64,000 nt of DNA from Streptomyces sp. DT2A-34 (GCF_030499515.1 NZ_JASTWJ010000001.1:6552001-6616000); one strand, 5' to 3'. Shown: positions 1 through 8,891, counted from the first letter of the stretch. Notes: generated by a model from the sequence alone, not told the origin. Numbers and translations are program-made.

Positions 1-2
1 CC

Positions 3-341
3 GTCGCCGTGCGGAACTACGACGAGTGCCTGCCGGGCACGCGGATCGGCAGCTGGGCCGACACCGCGCGGAGCCGCATCGCGGAGATGAGCACCATGGA
101 GCTGACACCCACCGGAGTACAGCGCGCTCTCGACCCCACCGGCAAACTCGGCCATTTCGACGTCAGGAGCGCCGAGCGCAGGGGACGTACCGCCACCGTC
201 ACCGTCCTGATCGAAGACAAATACGGGGCGGAGGCGCACGCCCCAGCCAAGCAGTGCTACCGGTTCGTCCGGGACCTCGGCGGCGAATACGGCGACGACG
301 TGACCAGCGTTCCGCTGAGCACCTGCCCAACGGCCACTTGA
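3..341 (+). CDS. 3' part of an unrecognised gene (truncated by window edge)
   Basis: The frame is open from the first bases of the window, so the true start is probably upstream, although a GTG at 9 could serve. About 110 residues are visible, polar and without a membrane segment, with two cysteines near the C-terminus (KQCYRFV and STCPTAT). Third positions are G/C rich, which supports coding. The Tyr/Cys-rich, charged character would suit the C-terminal part of a secreted or lipoprotein-type protein, but no family is recognised. Confidence 0.5.
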   Translation, partial: VAVRNYDECLPGTRIGSWADTARSRIAEMSTMELTPTGVQRALDPTGKLGHFDVRSAERRGRTATVTVLIEDKYGAEAHAPAKQCYRFVRDLGGEYGDDVTSVPLSTCPTAT

Positions 342-486
342 GGTGCGCACCCCCTGCCGAATCCCCCGTTCCGCGTCTATCACTGGCCCCACCGATGATT
401 TCCGGGCCCCGCTCCGGTCTCCATCGCCGTAATCACCCGAGCAGCTTCCGAGCGGCACCCGAGCGCAAGAACCAGGAGTGTCTTCC

Positions 487-1083
487 ATGCGCATCGTGAT
501 CACCGAGTTCATCAGCCTCGACGGCGTCGTCCAGGCCCCCGGCGGCCCCGAGGAGGACACCGACGGCGGCTTCGCGCACGGTGGCTGGTCGCACCCGTAC
601 TTCGACCCGGAGGTGCTCGGCGCCGCGTTCAGCGAGGGGCTGGAGAAGGCCGAGGCGCTGCTGTACGGGCGCCGTACGTATCTGACGATGGCGGGGGCCT
701 GGCCCGAGCGGGCCGGTGACCCCTTCGCCGACCGGCTGACCTCCCTGAAGAAGTACGTCGTGACCGACACCCTCGGTGACGACGAGCTGACCTGGAACAA
801 CACCACCCGCATAGCGGGCGGCGAGGCCGTCGCGCGGATCCGTGAGCTGCGTGAGCGCGAGGGCGGCGACCTGGCGATGATGGGCAGCCCCACCCTCGTG
901 CGGACCCTCATCCAGGAGGGTCTGGTCGACGAGCTCCAGCTGATCGTGATGCCGGTGCTGCTGGGCGGCGGCAAGTCGATCTTCCCCGAGGACGGCGGGA
1001 AGCGGCCGTTCGAGCTCGTGTCCACGGTCACCGGGAAGACGGGCGTACAGGTGTGCGTCTACCGGCCGGCCGCCGGGGACTAG
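487..1083 (+). CDS. Dihydrofolate reductase-family (RibD C-terminal-like) protein
   Basis: A 198-residue protein of the DHFR/RibD C-terminal superfamily, NADPH-dependent reductases that are often stand-alone in actinomycetes with unknown substrate. The N-terminus MRIVITEFISLDGVVQ is the usual first strand and loop. LLYGRRTYLTM and MMGSPTLVRTLIQEGLVDEL follow, and MPVLLGGGKSIF is the typical C-terminal strand-turn. ATG at 487 is chosen because AGGAG lies at 474-478, eight bases upstream; the GTG at 478 overlaps that site. It appears monocistronic. The family is clear, the substrate is not. Confidence 0.88.
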   Translation: MRIVITEFISLDGVVQAPGGPEEDTDGGFAHGGWSHPYFDPEVLGAAFSEGLEKAEALLYGRRTYLTMAGAWPERAGDPFADRLTSLKKYVVTDTLGDDELTWNNTTRIAGGEAVARIRELREREGGDLAMMGSPTLVRTLIQEGLVDELQLIVMPVLLGGGKSIFPEDGGKRPFELVSTVTGKTGVQVCVYRPAAGD

Positions 1084-1196
1084 GCGAGAACTTCTGACCG
1101 ACCCCGTGGACAACGGCAACCTGTGCTACAACGCCGACACACCAGCGAGGATTCCGCGCTGCTGACGCCCGTTCGCCGAAGCGGCCGTGGACGCCA

Positions 1197-1583
1197 CTAC
1201 TTCCCGGCCGCCCGCTTCGTGAGCACCGTCAGCACCACCGGGATCACCATCTCCACCACTCGGGACACGGCACCGGGCGCCAGCCCCGTTTTCCGGGCCA
1301 CCGCATGCGCGACCGGTTTGGCCTCCTCGGCCAGCAGCCCGGCCATCAGGCCGCCCGTCGCGAAGCCGCCCACGGTGGCCACGCCGGTGAGCGGGGCGTC
1401 GTGCGGGGTCGCCACGGCCTCCGCCTCGCCGGACAGCGCCGACACCGTCGTACACACCATCTGCCGGGCACCCGGCTCGTCGGTGCCCAGCAGCCCCGCG
1501 ATGTCGCCGATCCGGTCGTCACCGAGCTCGTCGAGTACGTCGTTCTGGAGAGATGTGAGGGGGTTTGCGTCTACTTCTGACAT
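1197..1583 (-). CDS. DUF937 (YidB-like) protein
   Basis: About 128 residues. The segment LTSLQNDVLDELGDDRIGDI followed by an alanine/glycine-rich stretch with GGFATGGLMAGLL matches DUF937 proteins of unknown function. The C-terminus ends in a hydrophobic helix (MVIPVVLTVLTKRAAGK), so it may touch the membrane. ATG at 1583 is preferred over one at 1619, which would add twelve atypical residues. Neither has a strong ribosome site. It faces the same way as the ribose operon but is separated from it by a hairpin. Confidence 0.75.
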   Translation of the reverse strand: MSEVDANPLTSLQNDVLDELGDDRIGDIAGLLGTDEPGARQMVCTTVSALSGEAEAVATPHDAPLTGVATVGGFATGGLMAGLLAEEAKPVAHAVARKTGLAPGAVSRVVEMVIPVVLTVLTKRAAGK

Positions 1584-1762
1584 ATCTGAAACGCTACGTC
1601 TGTTCGTATTTCCGGGCATGCCGAAGGTGGCGGGACGCGCCGGAAAAAAATCCGCGGAGACCGTACAACCCTTCCTCCACCCCGCCGGTCGTACTTGGCA
1701 TCAGGACTCTTGGAGGGGGATCCGGGGGGATCGCGGGGGTTCTGATGGGGAGGGGAAACCCC

Positions 1763-1792
1763 GAGGGGCTCGGTCGACGGACCGGGCCCCTC
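1763..1792 (-). terminator. Hairpin downstream of rbsD, probable operon terminator
   Basis: Arms 1763-1775 and 1780-1792 pair over 13 positions with one mismatch and a 4-nt loop. It begins 22 bases after the rbsD stop. There is no U-run, which is common for Streptomyces terminators. Confidence 0.6.
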
Positions 1793-1814
1793 GAAACGTT
1801 CGTACGCCGGCCCC

Positions 1815-2204
1815 TCAGAAGAAGACCCCGCAGCGCAGCAGCACATTCGCGTACGGCCGTGCCTCCCCGGTCCGTACGACCAGCCGCGCCCCGGCCGACA
1901 GCTCCTTGAGCCGCTCGTGCGTGACCAGCTCCAGCTCGGGAAACTCGCCCGCCAGCAGCGCGGCCGCCGCCGGATTGGCCTCGCGCACCTCCCGCGCCGC
2001 CGTCGCGCCCTCCACCGCCAGCTCGGCCAGCAGACCGTCCAGCACCTCGGCGAACGACGGCACCCCGGCCCGGAACGCCAGGTCGACCACTCGCGGACCG
2101 TCGGGTATCGGCATGCCGGCGTCGCACACCAGCACCCCGTCGCCGTGGCCCAGCTCGGCCAGGGCGCCGGAGAGGTGACGGTTCAGGATTCCGGCCTTCT
2201 TCAC
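1815..2204 (-). CDS. rbsD: D-ribose pyranase RbsD
   Basis: A 129-residue protein of the RbsD/FucU family, which interconverts the beta-pyranose and beta-furanose forms of ribose so that the kinase receives its preferred form. MKKAGILNRHLSGALAELGHGD contains the conserved N-terminal histidine (H10, HLSGALAELGH). CDAGMPIP and the C-terminal TGEARPYANVLLRCGVFF are diagnostic. The ATG overlaps the rbsK stop by 4 bp, so translation is probably coupled. It is the last gene of the operon before the 1763-1792 hairpin. Confidence 0.95.
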   Translation of the reverse strand: MKKAGILNRHLSGALAELGHGDGVLVCDAGMPIPDGPRVVDLAFRAGVPSFAEVLDGLLAELAVEGATAAREVREANPAAAALLAGEFPELELVTHERLKELSAGARLVVRTGEARPYANVLLRCGVFF

Positions 2205-3190
2205 AGCGCCTCACCTTGCCCCGACGCGCCGGGTGCGCCGGCCGACCCTCTGCCGGGGGTCCGGGGGGCGTCCCCCGGATTGGCACAGCACAGCGCCTCG
2301 ACCTCCGCCGCCGCCGGGAACGACTCCTGCGCGCCCTCCTTCGTGACCGCCGCCGCCCCGACCCGGGCCGCGTACGCCGCCGCCTCCGCCAGGGACGAGC
2401 CCGTCCCGAGCTTCCAGGCCAGCGCGGCCGTGAACGCGTCGCCCGCGCCTGTCGTGTCCACCGCGTCCACCCTCACGGAGGCAACCCGCGTCACACCGTC
2501 CGCGGAGGCCACCAGCGCACCCTCCGCGCCCAGGGTCACGACCACCGAGCGAGGGCCCTTGGCGAGCAGGATCCGCGCCCAGTCCTCGGGGGTGTCGCCG
2601 ACCGCGGAGTCGCCGAGGATCACCTTCGCCTCGTGCTCGTTCACGATCAGCGGGTCGCAGGCCGCCAGCACCTCGGCCGGCAGCGGGCGGGGCGGAGAGG
2701 GGTTGAGGACGAAGCGGCTGTCGTCCGCCAGGCTGCGTACGGCCTCGACGACCGTCTCCAGCGGGATCTCCAGCTGGGCCGACACCACCCGCGACGCCTG
2801 GAAGAGGCTCGCGGCGGCCCGTACGTCCTGCGGCGTGAGCCGTGCATTGGCGCCGGGCGAGACCACGATGCTGTTGTCCCCGGACGGGTCCACCGTGATC
2901 AGCGCGACCCCGGTCGGCGGGCCGCCGACCAGGACGCCCACCGTGTCGACGCCGGCCGCCCGCTGCGAGTCGAGCAGCAGCCGGCCGTACGCGTCGTCGC
3001 CGACGCGGGCCAGGAGGGCCGTACGGGCACCGAGCCGGGCGGCCGCGACCGCCTGGTTCGCGCCCTTGCCGCCCGGGTGGACGGCCAGATCGGAGCCGAG
3101 CACGGTCTCGCCGGCCCCCGGCCGACGCTCGACGCCGATCACCAGGTCGGCGTTGGCCGACCCCACGACCAGAAGGTCGTAGTCGTACAT
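2201..3190 (-). CDS. rbsK: Ribokinase RbsK
   Basis: A 329-residue PfkB-family kinase that makes ribose 5-phosphate from ribose and ATP. Visible motifs are VVGSANADLV at the N-terminus, HPGGKGANQAVAAARLG (PfkB signature 1, substrate binding), and VDTTGAGDAFTAAL around residue 260 with the catalytic Asp and anion hole. The C-terminus carries an extra Gly/Ala/Pro-rich tail beyond the usual ~300-residue fold. It lies between the transporter and rbsD and is separated from the transporter by about 100 bp holding a strong hairpin. Confidence 0.95.
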   Translation of the reverse strand: MYDYDLLVVGSANADLVIGVERRPGAGETVLGSDLAVHPGGKGANQAVAAARLGARTALLARVGDDAYGRLLLDSQRAAGVDTVGVLVGGPPTGVALITVDPSGDNSIVVSPGANARLTPQDVRAAASLFQASRVVSAQLEIPLETVVEAVRSLADDSRFVLNPSPPRPLPAEVLAACDPLIVNEHEAKVILGDSAVGDTPEDWARILLAKGPRSVVVTLGAEGALVASADGVTRVASVRVDAVDTTGAGDAFTAALAWKLGTGSSLAEAAAYAARVGAAAVTKEGAQESFPAAAEVEALCCANPGDAPRTPGRGSAGAPGASGQGEAL

Positions 3191-3230
3191 GAGATTGCTC
3201 CCCTAGTAGCGGTCCCCGTAAGTGACTTCA

Positions 3231-3280
3231 GGCGGGCGGTGCCGGAAGGAAACGATCGTCCTCCGCAAGCACCGCCCGCC
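3231..3280 (-). terminator. Intra-operon hairpin between rbsCB and rbsK
   Basis: Arms 3231-3242 and 3269-3280 are perfectly complementary over 12 bp, and inner bases extend the pairing imperfectly. It sits immediately after the fused transporter gene and before rbsK. It could attenuate or partly terminate transcription, or stabilise the upstream transporter mRNA relative to rbsK/rbsD. Confidence 0.55.
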
Positions 3281-3288
3281 CGTTCGTC

Positions 3289-5235
3289 TCAGCCCGTGAA
3301 GCCGGCCACGTTCTCCTTCGTGACCACCTTCACCGGCACCATCACCGACTTCTCGACCTTGTCGCCCGCGGCGGCCTTCACCGCGTTCTGGACGGCGATC
3401 CTGCCGAGCTCCGTCGGCTGCTGCGCCACCGACGCGTAGAGCGTGCCCGCCTCGACGGCCTTGAGACCGTCCGCGGTTCCGTCGAAGCCGATGACCTGGA
3501 CGGACTTGCCGGCCTTGGAGCCGAGCGCCTTGATCGCGCCGAGCGCCATCTCGTCGTTCTCCGCGAAGACGCCGTCGATGTCGGGGTTGGCCTGGAGCAG
3601 GTTCGTCATGACGTCCAGGCCCTTGGTGCGGTCCCAGTCGGCGGGCTGCTTGGCGACGACCTCGATGTCCGGGTAGGCCTTCAGGCCCTCGGCGAAGCCG
3701 GAGCCGCGCTCACGGCTGGCGGAGGTGCCCGCCTGGCCCTGCAGGATCACGATCTTGCCCTTGCCGCCCAGCTTCTCGGCGAGCGACTTGGCGGCGAGCT
3801 TGCCGCCGGTGACGTTGTCGGAGGCGACGAGCGCGGCGGTGGCGGCGTTGTTGACCGAGCGGTCGACGGCGACGAGCGGGATGTCCGACTTGTTGACGGC
3901 CTTCGCCGCCGGGGTCACCGCGTCGGAGTCCACCGGGTTGACGATGATCGTGCCGAGGCCCTCACTGGTGAAGTTCTGCAGCTGGTTGGCCTGCTGCGAG
4001 GCGTCGTTCTGCGCGTCGGTGACGGTCAGGTCCACGCCCAGCTTCTTCGCCTCGGCCTGCGCACCCGCCCGGATCTGCACGAAGAACGGGTTGTTGAGGG
4101 TCGACAGCGACAGCCCGATCTTCTGGCTCTTCGCCTCCGACGTGCCGCTGTGCAGGAAGGAGGTGGCGCCGACGATCGCCGCCGCGACGACGGCCGCGAG
4201 CAGATAGGTTGCCGCCTGCTTGCCCTTGTTGCCCCCGGTACCGGCCGCCACGGGAGTCGCCCCCGCCTTGCGCCGCACCGTGTCCAGCAGCACCGCCAGC
4301 GCGATCACGACACCGATGACGACCTGCTGCCAGAACGCGGACACCGAGAGGAGGTTGAGGCCGTTGCGCAGCACCGCCAGGATCAGCGCGCCGATCAGCG
4401 TCCCGGACGCCTTGCCCGTGCCGCCGGCCAGCGAGGCGCCGCCGATGACGACCGCCGCGATGGCGTCGAGCTCGTAGCCCTGCGCGGCCTGCGGCTGCGC
4501 GGAGGAGAGGCGGGCGGCGAGCACGACGCCCGCGGCGGCGGCGAACAGCCCGGAGAAGGCGTAGATCGCGAGCTTCTGCTTCTTCACCCGCAGACCGGAG
4601 AGCCGGGCCGCCTCCTCGTTGCCGCCGATCGCGTACATCGAGCGGCCGATGTACGTCCGCCCCAGCACGAACGCCGTGATCAGACCCATGCCGACCATCA
4701 CGAGCACCGGCACCGGCAGCCAGCCGCCGAGCGTGTCGCCGAGGTGCGAGACCGAGTCGGGGAAGGCGATGGGGGAGCCCTGCGAGATCACCAGGGACAG
4801 GCCACGGGCCACCGACAGCATGGCGAGCGTCGCGATGAACGGCGGGAGTTTGCCGTACGAGATCAGGATGCCGTTGACCAGGCCGCACGCTATGCCGGTC
4901 GCGATCGCGAGGACGACCGCCAGGACGACCGGCATGCCCTGCGAAGTCGCGCTCCAGGCGAGGACGGTGGCCGACAGGGCGGCGACCGAGCCGACGGACA
5001 GGTCGATGCCCGCCGAGACGATCACGAAGGTCACGCCGAAGGCGAGGATGGCGGTCACGGCCGCCTGGACGCCGACGTTGAGGAGGTTGTCCGTCGTCAT
5101 GAAGTCGCCGGACAGCGCCGACATGGCGATGACGAGGACGATCAGCGCGGTCAGCGCGCCGTTGTCGAGGAGGAGGCGGCGAAGCCCCGAGGCGCCACTC
5201 GCGCCCGTCGTGCTCTTGAGCGTGTCAGTGGCCAC
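3289..5235 (-). CDS. Fused ribose ABC permease-binding protein (RbsC-RbsB)
   Basis: A 648-residue protein. Residues ~1-325 are an RbsC-type permease with many hydrophobic helices and the cytoplasmic loop GGNEEAARLSGLRV that contacts the ATPase. Residues ~340-362 form one extra membrane helix (AATYLLAAVVAAAIVGATSF). Residues ~370-648 are a periplasmic-binding-protein domain of the ribose type (GLSLSTLNNPFFVQI, VFAENDEMALGAI, VIGFDGTADGL). The extra helix would place the binding domain outside, tethered to its own channel, replacing a separate lipoprotein RbsB. The GTG at 5235 overlaps the rbsA stop by 11 bp. No separate rbsB is present nearby. Confidence 0.93.
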   Translation of the reverse strand: MATDTLKSTTGASGASGLRRLLLDNGALTALIVLVIAMSALSGDFMTTDNLLNVGVQAAVTAILAFGVTFVIVSAGIDLSVGSVAALSATVLAWSATSQGMPVVLAVVLAIATGIACGLVNGILISYGKLPPFIATLAMLSVARGLSLVISQGSPIAFPDSVSHLGDTLGGWLPVPVLVMVGMGLITAFVLGRTYIGRSMYAIGGNEEAARLSGLRVKKQKLAIYAFSGLFAAAAGVVLAARLSSAQPQAAQGYELDAIAAVVIGGASLAGGTGKASGTLIGALILAVLRNGLNLLSVSAFWQQVVIGVVIALAVLLDTVRRKAGATPVAAGTGGNKGKQAATYLLAAVVAAAIVGATSFLHSGTSEAKSQKIGLSLSTLNNPFFVQIRAGAQAEAKKLGVDLTVTDAQNDASQQANQLQNFTSEGLGTIIVNPVDSDAVTPAAKAVNKSDIPLVAVDRSVNNAATAALVASDNVTGGKLAAKSLAEKLGGKGKIVILQGQAGTSASRERGSGFAEGLKAYPDIEVVAKQPADWDRTKGLDVMTNLLQANPDIDGVFAENDEMALGAIKALGSKAGKSVQVIGFDGTADGLKAVEAGTLYASVAQQPTELGRIAVQNAVKAAAGDKVEKSVMVPVKVVTKENVAGFTG

Positions 5236-6778
5236 GGGAGGCCTCCGTTCCGGTCTTCTCGGAGTTCTTCTCAGAGTTCTTCTCAGTGGTGGGGTTGCTG
5301 ACGGCGAGCGCCATCACGGCGTCCTGGGTGGCCTCGGCTGCCGGGAGTTCGCCCGCGATCCGGCCCTGGGCCATCACCAGGACCCGGTCGCTCATGCCGA
5401 GGACCTCCGGCAGATCACTGGAGATCATCAGGACGGCGGCGCCCTGAGCGGTGAGTTCGTTGATGAGCTGGTAGATCTCGACCTTGGCGCCGACGTCGAT
5501 GCCGCGCGTCGGCTCGTCGAGGATCAGCACCTTGGTGTCGGCGAGCAGCCACTTGCCGATGACGACCTTCTGCTGGTTGCCGCCGGAGAGCGTGCGCACG
5601 TGCTGACCGAGGCCCGCCATCCGCACGCCGAGCTGCCCCGCGATCCGCGCCGCCGCCTCGCGCTGGCCCTTGAGGTCGACGAGCCCCGCGCGCGTGGCCG
5701 AACGCAGCGTCACCAGGCCGAGGTTCTCCTCGACCGACGCGTCCAGCACCAGGCCCTGGCCCTTGCGGTCCTCCGGGATCAGCCCGATGCCCGCGGTCAT
5801 CGCCGCGTTGACGTCGTACTTGGGGAGGGAGGAACCGCCGACCTTCACGGCCCCCTTGTCGTACGGGTCCGCCCCGAACACGGCCCGCACGACCTCGGTA
5901 CGGCCGGCGCCGACGAGCCCAGCGATACCGACCACCTCACCGGCGTGCACCTCGAAGCTGACGTCGTGGAAGACGCCGTCCCGGGTCAGCCCCTCGACCG
6001 ACAGCAACGCGGCACCGCGGTCGGCCCGTTCACGCGGGTACTGCTGCTCGATGGAGCGCCCCACCATGAGCCGTACGAGCTCGTCCTCCGGCGTGGCGGC
6101 CGGGACCTGCCCGACGCTCCTGCCGTCCCGGATGACCGTCACCCGGTCGCCCAGCGCGGCGATCTCCTCCAGGTGGTGCGTGATGAAGACGATCCCGACG
6201 CCGTCCTCGCGCAGCTTGCGCACGATTCCGAAGAGCTTCTCGACCTCCTCGGAGGTGAGCACGGCGGTGGGCTCGTCCATGATCAGCACACGCGCGTTCA
6301 GGCTGAGCGCCTTCGCGATCTCGACCATCTGGAGGCGGGCGATGCCGAGTTCGCGGACACGCGCGCGTGGCGACACGTTCACGCCCACGCGCGCGAGGAG
6401 GACCTCGGCGTCGGCCTCCATCCGCTTCCGGTCGATCATCCCGAAACGGCGCGGCTGGCGCCCCAGGAAGATGTTCTCGGCGACCGTCAGATCGGGAACG
6501 AGGTTGAACTCCTGGTAGATGGTGGCGATCCCGAGGCGCTCGGAGTCCTGCGCACCATGGATGCGTGTCTCCTCGCCGCGGACCAGGATCCGCCCGGCGT
6601 CGGGCGTGTAGGCGCCGGAGAGCATCTTGATGAGGGTGCTCTTGCCCGCGCCGTTCTCGCCGAGCAGCACATGCACCTCGCCCCGGCGCAGATCGAAGTC
6701 GACGCCGTCCAGCGCGACCACGCCCGGGAAGGTCTTGCGTATGCCCTCGATGCGCAGCAACTCGTCCGCGTTGCTCAC
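5225..6778 (-). CDS. rbsA: Ribose ABC transporter ATP-binding protein RbsA
   Basis: A 517-residue protein with two fused ABC ATPase domains, as usual for RbsA. Domain 1 has GENGAGKSTLIKML (Walker A, ~residue 40) and LIMDEPTAVLT. Domain 2 has the degenerate first region typical of this family, then VRTLSGGNQQKVVIGKWL and LILDEPTRGIDVGAK. It powers sugar import through the fused permease. GTG at 6778 is chosen because the GTGA overlaps the regulator stop and AGGAG precedes it in the mRNA. A much longer in-frame extension upstream only runs antisense-framed through the regulator. Confidence 0.95.
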   Translation of the reverse strand: MSNADELLRIEGIRKTFPGVVALDGVDFDLRRGEVHVLLGENGAGKSTLIKMLSGAYTPDAGRILVRGEETRIHGAQDSERLGIATIYQEFNLVPDLTVAENIFLGRQPRRFGMIDRKRMEADAEVLLARVGVNVSPRARVRELGIARLQMVEIAKALSLNARVLIMDEPTAVLTSEEVEKLFGIVRKLREDGVGIVFITHHLEEIAALGDRVTVIRDGRSVGQVPAATPEDELVRLMVGRSIEQQYPRERADRGAALLSVEGLTRDGVFHDVSFEVHAGEVVGIAGLVGAGRTEVVRAVFGADPYDKGAVKVGGSSLPKYDVNAAMTAGIGLIPEDRKGQGLVLDASVEENLGLVTLRSATRAGLVDLKGQREAAARIAGQLGVRMAGLGQHVRTLSGGNQQKVVIGKWLLADTKVLILDEPTRGIDVGAKVEIYQLINELTAQGAAVLMISSDLPEVLGMSDRVLVMAQGRIAGELPAAEATQDAVMALAVSNPTTEKNSEKNSEKTGTEASRGH

Positions 6779-7812
6779 GACTGGCTCCTGTTCGTTACGG
6801 GGGACGGCTCCGACGAAGCCGGTGGTTCGCCGCAGGAGCGGCGTACGACGAGACGGGTGGGGAGGGTGACCGACTCGCCGGGCCGGCCCTCGATGCGGTC
6901 GACCAGGGCCCGTACGGCGGCCCGGCCCAGCTCGTCCGTCGGCTGGGCGATCGCGGTGATCGGCGGATCGGTGTGCACGAACCACCGGATGTCGTCGAAC
7001 GCCGCCAGCGCGAGGTCGTCCGGCACGCGCAGCCCACGCGCGCGTACGGCGTCCAGCGCGCCGAGCGCCATCAGGTTGTCGGCCGCGAAGACGACCTCGG
7101 GCGGCTCGGGCAGGTCGAGGAAGCCCTCGGTGACCCGGCGCCCGCTCTCGGCCTGGAAGTCGCCCTGCCCTATGTAGGCGTCGGGGAGTTCGAGTCCGTA
7201 GGTGCCGAGCGCCTCCCGGAAGGCCTCGACACGCTCCCGCCCGGTGGTGGTGGCCGCGGGGCCCGCGATGATGGCGAGCCTGCGATGCCCCAGCCCGTGC
7301 AGATGCGCGACGAGATCCCGTACGGCCGCCCGCCCGTCCGATCGCACCACCGGCACGTCCACGCCCGGGATCCACCGGTCCACGAAGACCATCGGCGTCC
7401 CCGCGCGCGCGGCGTCCAGCATCAGCGGCGAGCCGCCGTCGGTGGGGGAGACCAGCAGGCCGTCGATACGGCGGTCCAGCAGGTTCCGTACGTGGTGGTC
7501 CTGGAGATCGGGCCGCTCGTCGGCGTTGCCGATGATGACGCTGTAGCCGAGCGCACGGGCCTCCTCCTCGACGGAGCGGGCCAGCTCGGTGAAGTAGGGG
7601 TTCAACACGTCGCTGATGACCAGGCCGAGGGTGTGGGTCTGGTCGGTGCGCAGGGAGCGGGCGACGGCGTTCGGGCGGTAGCCCAGGGTCTCGACGGCGG
7701 CCAGCACGCGCGTGCGTGCCTCGGCGCTGACCGACGGATGGTCGTTCAGGACGCGCGAGACCGTGGCGACGGAGACGCCCGCCTCGGCAGCGACGTCCTT
7801 GATGCTCGCCAT
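6775..7812 (-). CDS. LacI-family regulator, probable ribose repressor RbsR
   Basis: A 345-residue LacI/GalR regulator. The N-terminal helix-turn-helix reads MASIKDVAAEAGVSVATVSR with hinge GYRPNAVARSLR, followed by a sugar-binding core (LGLVISDVLNPYFTELA, ADNLMALGAL). A strong AAGGAGGTG ribosome site precedes the ATG. It is first in the ribose operon and its stop overlaps rbsA. It likely binds the paired sites at 7877-7921 and is released by ribose or a phosphorylated sugar. The ligand is inferred from context only. Confidence 0.92.
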   Translation of the reverse strand: MASIKDVAAEAGVSVATVSRVLNDHPSVSAEARTRVLAAVETLGYRPNAVARSLRTDQTHTLGLVISDVLNPYFTELARSVEEEARALGYSVIIGNADERPDLQDHHVRNLLDRRIDGLLVSPTDGGSPLMLDAARAGTPMVFVDRWIPGVDVPVVRSDGRAAVRDLVAHLHGLGHRRLAIIAGPAATTTGRERVEAFREALGTYGLELPDAYIGQGDFQAESGRRVTEGFLDLPEPPEVVFAADNLMALGALDAVRARGLRVPDDLALAAFDDIRWFVHTDPPITAIAQPTDELGRAAVRALVDRIEGRPGESVTLPTRLVVRRSCGEPPASSEPSPVTNRSQS

Positions 7813-7876
7813 CGCCGCTCCACCTCCTTGTGGATCGTTCGATCGTTCGTGGAAACCGATGGTCGATGGGCCTCGT

Positions 7877-7921
7877 GGAATCGATTACATCGACGTGTAC
7901 GGAGGATTGGAATCGATTACA
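7877..7921. promoter_or_regulatory. Two LacI-type operator sites upstream of rbsR
   Basis: The 13-base sequence GGAATCGATTACA occurs at 7877-7889 and, identically, at 7909-7921. Each contains the palindrome AATCGATT with a central CG, as is usual for LacI-family operators. The repeats are 32 bp apart, about three helical turns. They lie 65-110 bp upstream of rbsR and 130-175 bp upstream of the divergent cupin gene, so the regulator could control both directions. Confidence 0.8.
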
Positions 7922-8052
7922 CCGGGGTTAATCAAGCCCTCAACCACATCCCGAGACCGGATCGTGATGTCGCGGCGCACTCCGTGCCGGTCCAGGCTGG
8001 ACGTGCGGGGATCGTTTCCTCAGGGCCCCGTGCGGGCCGGAGCGGAGGAGTC

Positions 8053-8418
8053 ATGACGGCAGCGACGCGCGACGACGTACCCGTCGCCCTCGCCGGTGAC
8101 GGCGTGGAGGTGCGCACCAAGCCCATGGGCGGCGGCATGTCCGTCGGCTACATCCGCCTGCCCGAGGGCACGGACATGGGCCCCGCCCTCAAGGGCCTCG
8201 ACGGCGACGCCTGCCAGTGCCCGCACTGGGGCCTGCTGTTGAAGGGCCGGCTGCGGGTGCTGACGGCCGAGGGCGAGGAGTACTACGAGGCGGGACAGAC
8301 GTACTACTGGGCGCCCGGCCATGTCCCCGTGGCCCTGGAGGACACCGAGTTCGTGGAGTTCTCGCCGACCGAGGACTTCCAGCAGGTGATCGACCACATC
8401 ACGGCGCAGGCGGGGTGA
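8053..8418 (+). CDS. Small cupin-like protein
   Basis: A 121-residue protein with a single cupin-like barrel. CQCPHWGLLLKGRLRVL resembles cupin motif 1, and YEAGQTYYWAPGHVPVALED is like the second strand pair with its proline-histidine turn. The C-terminus is VEFSPTEDFQQVIDHI. ATG at 8053 follows a clear GGAGGAG at 8044-8050; the frame extends far upstream but without matching start signals. It is divergent from rbsR across the operator region. Ligand and reaction are unknown. Confidence 0.8.
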   Translation: MTAATRDDVPVALAGDGVEVRTKPMGGGMSVGYIRLPEGTDMGPALKGLDGDACQCPHWGLLLKGRLRVLTAEGEEYYEAGQTYYWAPGHVPVALEDTEFVEFSPTEDFQQVIDHITAQAG

Positions 8419-8821
8419 CGGCCGGCGGGTGGCCCCGTCCGCCCTGGTCCCCCTCCACGCGCGCCAGTTCGGCGTCGTACCGGCGGGCTTCGAAGCGAAA
8501 CTCCGGTGGAGCGGCCGCCAGGTGCGGAACCTGCCAGTCCGTCCACTGCACGGTGTCCCCGACGCGCTGTACGACCACGGACAGGAAGCCGCAGCAGCCG
8601 CCTGTGCACTCGGGTTCCCCCAGCTCCACACGGCCGCCCTCGCCGGTTCCCCGCAGCGGGCTGGGGCCGCCGGCGGACAACAGTACGTCCGCCACGAGCG
8701 GCCCGCGGCCCCCCACGCCGGTCGCGCCCGCCACCACTTCCTCGCCGTTGACCCGGAACCGAAGCTGGGCACCCCACCGGGGCCCCGGTGGCAACACCCT
8801 GATCTCCAGCCGATCGAACAC
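8399..8821 (-). CDS. Conserved hypothetical protein
   Basis: About 140 residues with good coding character. Features are MFDRLEIRVLPPGPRWGAQL at the N-terminus, a Cys cluster ECTGGCCGFLSVVVQR around residue 73, and a Gly/Pro-rich tail. The central section VQWTDWQVPHLAAAPPEFRF followed by RRYDAELARVE looks like a beta-rich domain. No characterised family is recognised. Its 3' end overlaps the convergent cupin gene by 20 bp. Confidence 0.68.
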   Translation of the reverse strand: MFDRLEIRVLPPGPRWGAQLRFRVNGEEVVAGATGVGGRGPLVADVLLSAGGPSPLRGTGEGGRVELGEPECTGGCCGFLSVVVQRVGDTVQWTDWQVPHLAAAPPEFRFEARRYDAELARVEGDQGGRGHPPAVTPPAP

Positions 8822-8891
8822 CGGGCCACCCTACGACCGCCGGCGGCACGGGCCGCGGGGTCCTGTCGGTGCCGGGCGGTACCGTCGGATC

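Noticed and set aside
5225..7375. 716-residue continuous frame containing RbsA
   Set aside because: The first ~200 residues are an Arg/Gly/Ala-rich shadow of the LacI-family gene in another frame; the GTG at 6778 with a ribosome site is the real start.
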